Positions 58,313-64,000 of a stretch of DNA of 64,000 nt are shown piece by piece. Made by a program: the position numbers and the translations under genes. Each line of letters starts with the position of its first letter. The stretch's first letter is position 1. The notes beneath the pieces are model-generated. The model ran no database searches, was not told the origin of the DNA, and was given only the letters and a program-made list of their open reading frames with translations. This DNA is from Microbacteriaceae bacterium (GTDB taxonomy: Bacteria; Actinomycetota; Actinomycetes; Actinomycetales; Microbacteriaceae): NCBI GenBank assembly GCA_009780695.1, contig WQZN01000003.1, forward strand, positions 62,001 to 126,000, given 5' to 3'.

Positions 58313-60280
58313 TCAGACGAGCAGCTGGTGCTTCGCGAGCTCGCGGTAGAGCGGGGTCGAGACCACGAGCTCCGAGTGCGTGCCCACGCCGACGACCCGC
58401 CCGTGGTCGAGCACGACGATCTGGTCGGAGTCGACGACGGTCGACAGCCGGTGCGCGATCACGACCATGGTGCGGTCGGCGGCGACGGCGTCGATGGCCT
58501 CACGCATCAGCTGCTCGTTGCGCCCGTCGAGGGACGACGTCGACTCGTCGAGCAGCAGGATCGGGGGAGCGGCCAGCAGAGCCCGCGCGATCGCGAGACG
58601 CTGGCGCTCGCCGCCGGAGAGCATGACGCCCTCTTCGCCGACCGGTGCCGCGAGGCCGAGCGGCGACCGTGCGAGCACCTCGCCGAGGTTCACGGCCTCG
58701 AGCACGCGGCGGCACTGGTCGTCGGTCGCCGCGGGTGCGCCGAGCGTCAGGTTGTCGCGCAGCGAGCCGGCGAGGGCGGGGGCGTCCTGCTCGACGTAGC
58801 CGAGCTGGGCGCGCAGCTCGTCGCGCGGCAAGTCGGCGATGTCGACACCGCCGATGCGGATCGTGCCGGACGTCGGGTCGTAGAACCGCTCGATGAGCGC
58901 CAGCGTCGTCGACTTGCCGGCGCCCGACGGCCCGACGAGCGCCGTGCGCTTCCCGCGCGGCACCGCGAACGACACGTTCGTGAGCACACCGGCGGTTTCG
59001 GGGTCTCCACTCGCTGCGCTCGGTCGACCGGCGGGGGCCGCTTCGCTGGGCCGATCAGCGGACTCCCGCTGGTCGACTGAGGCCGTCTGCGGCCGAATGG
59101 AGACCGAGGCCACGGCCTCGACGGGCGCCTCCGGGTACGAGAACCACACGTCCTCGAAGGCCAGCGCCGGGGCATCCGCCCGCTCATCGGCGACCCCGGC
59201 CGCGCGCGAATCGGACGCGTCCTCGCCGGGCAGCGCGATGATCTCCTCGATGCGGCCCAGGGCTCCGAGCGCCGAGTTCACCGAGGTGATCGCGCCGAAC
59301 GCGTTGCCGAGCGGCATGACGAGCATGAACAGGAAGATGATGAACGTCACAAGGTTGGCGACCGAGATCGCTCCGGATGCCACGCGATAGCCGCCGATGC
59401 CGAGCACGACCAGGAACGATACCTGCAGCGCGATGCCGGCCACGGGCACGACCATCGCGGAGATGCGCGCCACCTGGATGCCCATCTGCCAGGCGCCTTC
59501 GGCATCCTTCTCCACCGCGGCGACCTCGCGCGCGGTCGCACCCGCCGCGCGGATCGTGCGCACCGACGAGATCGCGCGCTCGACGGCCGCGGTCAGATCG
59601 CCGACCTTCTTCTGCGCCTTGCCCGACGCGACGCGGATGCGCCCCGACAGCGCCACGACCACGACGACCGAGAGCCCGATCACGAGCACGGTCAGCCCGA
59701 GCAGCACGGGGTCGACGATCGCCATGCCGATGAGCGCCCCGATGAAGGTCAGCGCCCCGCCGATCGCATCGATGAGGCCCTGCGTCAGCACCGCGCGCAG
59801 CGCGGTCGAGTCGGCGCCGACGCGGCTCACGAGGTCGCCGGTGCGGCGCTGGTCGAACTGCGAGATGGGCAGGTTGAGCATGCGCGCCACGAGCCGGCGG
59901 CGGGTCGAGAGCACGACGCCCTCGCCCGTGCGCTGCAGCAGGTAGTGCTGGTAGCCCGAGATGATGCCCGCGATCACGACGAGCCCGACGAGTGCCCACA
60001 CGAGCCAGCCGAGCGGCGTGGAGTGCTGCACCTTCGTGATCACCTGGTTGACCAGCAGGGGCTGGGCGAGGGATGCCGCAGCGCCCAGCACCGAGAGCGC
60101 GATGACCCAGCCGAGCACCCGCTTGTGCTCGGTCAGATACGGCAGCAGCTGCGAGAACGAGGCGCGGGGCCCGTCGTCGGACGACGGGCGGCGGCCGAAA
60201 CCGCGCCGGGCCGGGCGCGCGGTGCGGGTGCTGCGGGAAGAGGCGGGGGAGTCGGCGGCTGCCGCGGATGCGTCACTCAT
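58313..60280 (-). CDS. ABC-type multidrug exporter (fused permease and ATPase)
   Basis: A 655-residue type IV ABC exporter half-transporter with a six-helix membrane domain (about 55-330) and a nucleotide-binding domain: Walker A VGPSGAGKSTTL, signature LSGGERQRLAIARALL, Walker B ILLLDESTSSLD, and the H-loop VIAHRLS. Residues about 392-427 (RPQTASVDQRESADRPSEAA and on) are encoded by two inverted family B repeats placed between the first strand of the ATPase domain (LAFEDVWFSYPEAPVEAV) and VLTNVSFAVPRGK, just before Walker A. The drug or lipid substrate is unknown. It stands alone. Confidence 0.92.
   Translation of the reverse strand: MSDASAAAADSPASSRSTRTARPARRGFGRRPSSDDGPRASFSQLLPYLTEHKRVLGWVIALSVLGAAASLAQPLLVNQVITKVQHSTPLGWLVWALVGLVVIAGIISGYQHYLLQRTGEGVVLSTRRRLVARMLNLPISQFDQRRTGDLVSRVGADSTALRAVLTQGLIDAIGGALTFIGALIGMAIVDPVLLGLTVLVIGLSVVVVVALSGRIRVASGKAQKKVGDLTAAVERAISSVRTIRAAGATAREVAAVEKDAEGAWQMGIQVARISAMVVPVAGIALQVSFLVVLGIGGYRVASGAISVANLVTFIIFLFMLVMPLGNAFGAITSVNSALGALGRIEEIIALPGEDASDSRAAGVADERADAPALAFEDVWFSYPEAPVEAVASVSIRPQTASVDQRESADRPSEAAPAGRPSAASGDPETAGVLTNVSFAVPRGKRTALVGPSGAGKSTTLALIERFYDPTSGTIRIGGVDIADLPRDELRAQLGYVEQDAPALAGSLRDNLTLGAPAATDDQCRRVLEAVNLGEVLARSPLGLAAPVGEEGVMLSGGERQRLAIARALLAAPPILLLDESTSSLDGRNEQLMREAIDAVAADRTMVVIAHRLSTVVDSDQIVVLDHGRVVGVGTHSELVVSTPLYRELAKHQLLV
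59001..59106. repeat. Inverted pair of family B repeats inside ABC exporter gene
   Basis: GGGGTCTCCACTCGCTGCGC then TCGGTCGACCGGCGGG, and 35 bases on the reverse form CCCGCTGGTCGACTGAGG then CGGCCGAATGGAGACC. Head-to-head copies form a large palindrome that nevertheless leaves the frame open. Confidence 0.9.
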
Positions 60281-60308
60281 GGCGTGCCGATTCTAGGTTT
60301 CGCGGCCG

Positions 60309-60388
60309 CCGGTCGACTGAGCGTCCACCCCGCCGGTCGGCTGAGCGTCCAACCCGCCGATCGACTGAGCGAAGCGAATGGAGGCCCC
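60309..60388 (-). repeat. Family B repeat cluster upstream of membrane protein gene
   Basis: Three partial units: GCCGGTCGACTGAGCGTCC, GCCGGTCGGCTGAGCGTCC and GCCGATCGACTGAGCGAAGC ending in GAATGGAGGCC. It lies between the divergent ABC exporter gene and the gene at 60405. Confidence 0.85.
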
Positions 60389-60404
60389 TCGCTAGGCTGA
60401 CGCC

Positions 60405-60866
60405 ATGACCAACGTCGCGGGTGCATTCCATGTTCTGCTTGCCGTCTTCATCATCGGCCCCATGGCGCTGCTGCCGCACACGGGCCTGCGCGCGATGCGC
60501 AACCACGACGCGAAGCAGGTGAGCGGCCTGGCACGCACCGTCGCGATCTTCAGCTGGGCGTCGTTGCTGGTCTTCCTGCTCGGTTTCGCCGCAATGGGCG
60601 AGGCGGGCGCATCGGGGCACAAGATCTCGTTCGCCGCGCTGTGGGTGTGGCTGTCGGTCGTCCTCTACGCGGGCGCCTTCGTGCTGAGCGTGTTCGTGGT
60701 CGTCCCCAACCTGCGCCGTGGCGCGGAGGAGATCGAGTCGGCCGCGCCGGTCGCCGAGGGCGACAAGGCGCGCAGGCCCGCCGCATACTCCGCGGTCGCG
60801 GCCACCGCCGGCGTCACCACGATCCTGCTGGTCGTCGTCGTCATCCTGATGGCCTTCCGCCCGTAG
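60405..60866 (+). CDS. Four-helix membrane protein, unknown function
   Basis: A 153-residue integral membrane protein with four likely helices (about 5-22, 44-63, 76-98, 128-149), beginning MTNVAGAFHVLLAVFIIGPM. It resembles small DUF2269-like membrane proteins, without a firm match. A short loop holds LRRGAEEIESAAPVAEGDKA. The start ATG is 16 bases after the family B cluster and lacks a clear ribosome site. A small hairpin GCCCGA-TT-TCGGGC follows the stop by 8 bases. Confidence 0.65.
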   Translation: MTNVAGAFHVLLAVFIIGPMALLPHTGLRAMRNHDAKQVSGLARTVAIFSWASLLVFLLGFAAMGEAGASGHKISFAALWVWLSVVLYAGAFVLSVFVVVPNLRRGAEEIESAAPVAEGDKARRPAAYSAVAATAGVTTILLVVVVILMAFRP

Positions 60867-61000
60867 CGGCAGCGGCCCGATTTCGGGCTCGGAAAAACAA
60901 ATTCGGGAATTCCTGTAACGGATCCGTCCCCGTCGGCAATGCACCTGAATCGACGGCCGATCTTCGGCCGCTCATCGATTCGAACGGGAGACATTCCGAT

Positions 61001-61678
61001 ATGCAGAACCGAACCACCAAGCTCATCACCCTGTCGACGGGTGCCGCGGTGATCGTCGGCGGTTGCCTGATCGGCGGCATCGCCGCCAACGCCGACACCT
61101 CGACGACGAGTGCGACGACGCCTGCGGCCACCTCGACCGCCACCGCGACGGCGGACCCGACGGCCAGCGGCGCCCCGGTCTACGTGCCGGTGCCGTCGTC
61201 GACCGACACCGCGACGCCGAACCCGACCGACACGGCGACCCCGGCTCCGACCAGCACCGCGACGCCGACCGCGTCGGCCACGCCGGCGCCGGCCGAGCAC
61301 CACCACCGTCGTCACCACCACCGTCGTCACCACCACAACTGGTGGTGGAACCTCTGGCACCACAACGACCACAAGCCGGTCCCCGCGCCGACCTCGACGC
61401 CGACCGCCCCCGCGACGCTCCCGACCGAGCAGCCGCGTCACGACAACGACGGCGACCGCACCCCGGTCGTCCCCGCGACGCCGGCCAGCCCCTCGGCCAC
61501 CGCGCCCGCGACGCCCGCGACCCCGGCCTCCGCGGCCAGCACGAGCGCTCTGAACAGCGCCTCGCGCACCTTCGTCCGCGGCACGCAGGCCTCGAGCGCG
61601 CAGCAGGGCACCGGCTTCGGCTCGCGCACCCAGACGTCGCACCGTGCGCCGTCGCTGAACACCGGCGCCCGCCGCTAA
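61001..61678 (+). CDS. Secreted Thr/Pro-rich protein with His-rich cluster
   Basis: A 225-residue secreted protein. Signal peptide about 1-30 (LITLSTGAAVIVGGCLIGGI, cleavage near ANA-DT), then a Thr/Ala/Pro-rich linker (TATPNPTDTATPAPTSTATP), a striking His/Arg/Trp cluster HHHRRHHHRRHHHNWWWNLW near residues 100-119, and more Thr/Pro/Ala repeats. The His cluster could bind metal; no fold is recognised. No sorting motif or C-terminal helix, so it is probably released. ATG 61001 has GGGAG about 10 bases upstream. Low complexity limits any function call. Confidence 0.72.
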   Translation: MQNRTTKLITLSTGAAVIVGGCLIGGIAANADTSTTSATTPAATSTATATADPTASGAPVYVPVPSSTDTATPNPTDTATPAPTSTATPTASATPAPAEHHHRRHHHRRHHHNWWWNLWHHNDHKPVPAPTSTPTAPATLPTEQPRHDNDGDRTPVVPATPASPSATAPATPATPASAASTSALNSASRTFVRGTQASSAQQGTGFGSRTQTSHRAPSLNTGARR

Positions 61679-61728
61679 GGCGCCCTGCCCCGGTCGGCGC
61701 GCTCGTCGTCGGCCGGGGCCTCGAACCG

Positions 61729-61777
61729 CCCGGGCTCGGCTTCTCCACCCCTCCCCAGTCAGACCGCCGAGCCCGGG
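61729..61777 (+). terminator. Hairpin after secreted protein gene
   Basis: CCCGGGCTCGGC (61729-61740) pairs exactly with GCCGAGCCCGGG (61766-61777) across a 25-base loop. It lies 51 bases after the stop at 61678 and could terminate that transcript or be a regulatory structure ahead of the gene at 61836. Confidence 0.5.
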
Positions 61778-61835
61778 TTCCGACCGGGCGTGCGCCGCGG
61801 TGCACGCCCCACCATGACCGCCCGTGAAAGGCCGC

Positions 61836-62600
61836 ATGCCGCACCACCCCGACGACGACCTCGCCGCCCTCGCGAGCGACGACGCGCTGCTCGACGCGAT
61901 CGCGATGCGGGCCGCGGGGGACGCCGCGACGCAGCCCGCGCTGCCCGACGGCGACCCCGCCGCCGCGCTGCTCATGGCCGTCGTCGCCGAGGTCGGCGAG
62001 GCCGCGGCACCCGTGGTCGTCACGACCACGGGCACCGCGCGCAGGCGTCTGCGCCGCGGGGTCGTCCCCGGGGTGACGCTCGGGGTCGCGTTCGCGTTGT
62101 TCGCGGGGGGCACCCTGGCCGCCGCGGCCGAGGGACGCCTTCCCTCGCCGGCGCAGGCGGTCGTCGGCCGCGTCGTGGCGCCGTTCGTGGGGACGCACCC
62201 GCATGAGTCGGGCGTGCGACACGGGGCGCCCGAGACGCATCAGGCGGCGGTTCGGCACACGGGCGGCGAGGCATCCCCGCTCCCGCATGCCGTGCACGGC
62301 GCTCCGGGGGCGAGCCGAGCCGATCAACCGCACGCGCCCCGCGTGTTCGCCACCCCACCGGCGAGCCCGTCGGACGAGCAGCACCGGGCCAGGAGCGGAG
62401 GCGGACCCGAACCGTCTCCGACTCCGTGGTTCCGTGCGTACTCGATGACGCCCGCCCCGGACCACGGGCAGTTCACCCCGGCGCCCACGCAGAGTCCGTC
62501 GGCGGCGCCCGACGACCGGTCGGCCCCGGCCGCCGGCTCGTCGGCGCCCACGGCGACCCCGTCGCCCGCACCGACCCCGGCGTCGACGCCCCGGCGGTAG
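61836..62600 (+). CDS. Membrane protein with RsdA-like N-terminus and Pro-rich exterior
   Basis: A 254-residue single-pass protein. N-terminal cytoplasmic part DDDLAALASDDALLDAIAMR then DGDPAAALLMAVVAEV resembles the sigma-binding helix pair of actinobacterial RsdA-type anti-sigma factors; that is an inference. One membrane helix (VVPGVTLGVAFALFAGGTLA) follows, then a Pro/Ser/Ala-rich exterior of about 150 residues (PSPTPWFRAYSM, PSAAPDDRSAPAAG). ATG 61836 is preceded by GAAAGG 4 bases upstream; GTG 61824 is an alternative. No sigma gene is adjacent in the window. Confidence 0.6.
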   Translation: MPHHPDDDLAALASDDALLDAIAMRAAGDAATQPALPDGDPAAALLMAVVAEVGEAAAPVVVTTTGTARRRLRRGVVPGVTLGVAFALFAGGTLAAAAEGRLPSPAQAVVGRVVAPFVGTHPHESGVRHGAPETHQAAVRHTGGEASPLPHAVHGAPGASRADQPHAPRVFATPPASPSDEQHRARSGGGPEPSPTPWFRAYSMTPAPDHGQFTPAPTQSPSAAPDDRSAPAAGSSAPTATPSPAPTPASTPRR

Positions 62601-62604
62601 CGTC

Positions 62605-62675
62605 CGGCACATTTCCTGTTGTGGGGCATATGGGATGCCCGGCATCCACATGCCCCACAACAGAAAATGTGCCCG
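62605..62675. repeat. Palindromic element family A, copy 4
   Basis: Left arm GGCACATTTCCTGTTGTGGG (then GCATATGGGATGCC), right arm GGCATCCACATGCCCCACAA then CAGAAAATGTGCC. It differs from copies 2 and 3 in matched positions of both arms (TTGTGG with CCACAA), so pairing is kept. It sits between convergent genes. Confidence 0.9.
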
Positions 62676-62735
62676 ACGGGCTCGCGCCCGCCCTGTGCAA
62701 CCGCGGCGGGGCCGGGTGACGGGGCCCGCTGCCGC

Positions 62736-63212
62736 TTACTTCCGCAGCGCGCGCAGCACCAGGGCCGTGGCCAGCGCGGCGTGGGCGGCCTCGGCGCCCT
62801 TGTCCTCCTTCGAGCCGGGCAGGCCGGCGCGGTCGAGGCCCTGCTGCTCGTCGTCGAGCGTGAGCACGCCGAAGCCGACGGGCTTGCCGGTGTCCAGCGC
62901 GACGCGCGTGAGGCCGTCGGTCGCGGCCGATGAGACGTACTCGAAGTGGGGCGTGCCGCCGCGGATGATCACGCCGAGCGCCACGACCGCGTCCGCACCG
63001 GCATCCAGCGCCGCCTTCGCCACGACGGGCAGCTCGAACGAGCCGGGAACCCGCACGAGCTCGTGGGTCGCACCCGACTCGACGAGCGTGCGGTGGGCGC
63101 CCGCGATGAGCCCGTTCGTGATCTCGTCGTGCCACGTTCCCGCGACGACGACGACGTGCAGGCCCGTGCCGTCGAGCTTCTCGAACTGGGTGGGGGCGCC
63201 GGATCCGGCCAT
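62736..63212 (-). CDS. ribH: 6,7-dimethyl-8-ribityllumazine synthase
   Basis: Penultimate riboflavin enzyme, 158 residues, the family's normal size. Motifs: [57 protein letters not shown] (with catalytic His of PHFEYV), [14 protein letters not shown]. The gene follows ribBA on the minus strand after 78 bases, so the two are likely in one riboflavin operon whose 5' end lies outside the window. Confidence 0.96.
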   Translation of the reverse strand: MAGSGAPTQFEKLDGTGLHVVVVAGTWHDEITNGLIAGAHRTLVESGATHELVRVPGSFELPVVAKAALDAGADAVVALGVIIRGGTPHFEYVSSAATDGLTRVALDTGKPVGFGVLTLDDEQQGLDRAGLPGSKEDKGAEAAHAALATALVLRALRK

Positions 63213-63290
63213 GGTGGTTCCTTTCGAAGAGGGGTCTGGTTTCGACGCGCGGCGTCGCCGGCGTTCCGCTGCTGCTCGACCTGCGGGCGG

Positions 63291-64000
63291 TTACTGGTGA
63301 TCGGTCGCGAGCGACTCGATGACGTGCCCCATGCGGTCGCGCTTGGTCTCGAGATAGCTCGCGTTGTGCGCGCCGACGCCGACGACGAGCGGCACGCGCT
63401 CGCCCACGGCGATGCCGTGCGCCTCGAGCTGCGCCACCTTGTCGGGGTTGTTGGTCAGCAGGCGCACCGAGCGGATGCCGAGGTCGGCGAGGATGTCGCC
63501 CGCCGCGGTGTAGTCGCGGGCATCCGCCGGCAGGCCCAGGGCCAGGTTCGCGTCGAGCGTGTCGAGCCCCTCCGACTGCAGCTTGTACGCGCGCAGCTTG
63601 TTGATGAGGCCGATGCCGCGCCCCTCGTGACCGCGCAGGTAGACGACGACGCCGCCGTCCGCCTGGATGGTCTCGAGCGCGGCATCCAGCTGCGGCCCGC
63701 ATTCGCACTTGAGCGAGCCGAAGGCCTCGCCCGTCAGACACTCGGAGTGCACGCGCACGAGTGCGCCGTCGGCGGGCTCGCCGGCGATGATCGCGACGTG
63801 GTCGGCACCGGTGGCCCGATCGCGGTACGCGCGCAGCCGGAACTCGCCGCGCGTCGTCGGCACGACGGTCTCGACCTCGAAGGTCACGGCGCTCGCCTCG
63901 GGCACGGGCATCGTGCTCGTGAGCGGCTCGGCGCCGCGCGTCTCGTCGAGATAGGCGATGAGGCCGGCGATGGTGATGACCGGGATGCCGGTCTCGGCGG
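63291..64000 (-). CDS. ribBA: Bifunctional RibBA, 3' part (GTP cyclohydrolase II domain)
   Basis: The window cuts the gene; 236 codons are present. The first codons read [20 protein letters not shown], the end of a 3,4-dihydroxy-2-butanone-4-phosphate synthase domain, so this is a fused RibBA. The GTP cyclohydrolase II domain shows [20 protein letters not shown] (zinc Cys residues), [37 protein letters not shown] and the C-terminal [15 protein letters not shown]. It opens GTP to start riboflavin synthesis. The 5' end and any FMN riboswitch are outside the window. Confidence 0.95.
   Translation of the reverse strand, partial: AETGIPVITIAGLIAYLDETRGAEPLTSTMPVPEASAVTFEVETVVPTTRGEFRLRAYRDRATGADHVAIIAGEPADGALVRVHSECLTGEAFGSLKCECGPQLDAALETIQADGGVVVYLRGHEGRGIGLINKLRAYKLQSEGLDTLDANLALGLPADARDYTAAGDILADLGIRSVRLLTNNPDKVAQLEAHGIAVGERVPLVVGVGAHNASYLETKRDRMGHVIESLATDHQ

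Noticed and set aside
60906-60934. GGAAT...CGTC as an ECF sigma promoter for the secreted His-rich protein
   Set aside because: The 20-base spacing is longer than the usual 16-18 bases and the -10 is not distinctive.

Overview
The window is GC-rich (about 70 percent), actinobacterial chromosomal DNA. Gene content and order, leaderless promoters and LAXTG-type surface proteins all fit this, and the frequent GGATGCC/GGCATCC heptamers and GGTCTCCATTCG...CAGTCGACC repeats point to the family Microbacteriaceae. The stretch ponA2 - metallophosphoesterase - DUF4177-like - ridA - acs - 6C RNA - tad pilus genes - topA - tmk - holB - tRNA-Thr resembles, from memory, the gene order around Rv3644c-Rv3683 in Mycobacterium tuberculosis. 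It therefore looks like an ancestral actinobacterial block with family-specific insertions.

Layout. 1-2.4 kb: a DUF3800 protein, an LPATG surface protein and a decayed vapC toxin beside a (TGGC)7 tract. 2.4-5.7 kb: a DUF4012 envelope protein and two small surface proteins with LAXTG-like sorting signals. 5.7-7.2 kb: a flavin-dependent oxidoreductase and a MarR regulator. 7.2-7.9 kb: a repeat-rich gap and tRNA-Pro(CGG). 8-14.3 kb: two class A penicillin-binding proteins around a metallophosphoesterase. 14.3-18.2 kb: a DUF4177-like protein, RidA, a DUF559 nuclease-like gene bracketed by two palindromic elements, and acetyl-CoA synthetase. 18.2-22.6 kb: 6C RNA and a Tad pilus set without tadZ. 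22.6-30.1 kb: topA-tmk-holB-peptidase, a leaderless TetR gene and tRNA-Thr(CGT). 30.1-33 kb: an AhpD-like protein and an ArsR-rhodanese regulator with an MFS transporter. 33-38.4 kb: a CLC channel and a MarR-CtaG-CcdA-Sco/TlpA operon. 38.6-40.7 kb: amidinohydrolase and ornithine aminotransferase. 40.9-51.5 kb: molybdenum cofactor genes (mobA, DUF6457, moeA) divergent from narGHJIK. 51.9-64 kb: a cation antiporter, D-Ala-D-Ala carboxypeptidase, nicotinamidase, an aldehyde dehydrogenase, NUDIX, an ABC exporter, two secreted or membrane proteins of unknown role, ribH and the 3' part of ribBA.

How the genes work together. Three coherent modules stand out. (i) Nitrate respiration: narGHJI, the transporter narK, and Mo-cofactor finishing genes read from the opposite strand. 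(ii) A cytochrome oxidase/copper/thiol maturation cassette (CtaG-like, CcdA-like and a Sco-TlpA fusion) behind a MarR gene; a 25-bp operator-like sequence between marR and clcA recurs in front of a two-gene micro-operon at 38.2 kb. (iii) Tad pilus biogenesis with a compact pilin.

The most unusual feature is how repeats shape the sequence. A ~70-bp palindromic element occurs four times between genes, two copies bracketing the DUF559 gene. A second repeat family lies in frame inside narG, narJ and an ABC exporter gene, with a related form inside a metallophosphoesterase gene; moeA carries a different in-frame repeat. All readings come from inspection alone; no database search was run.
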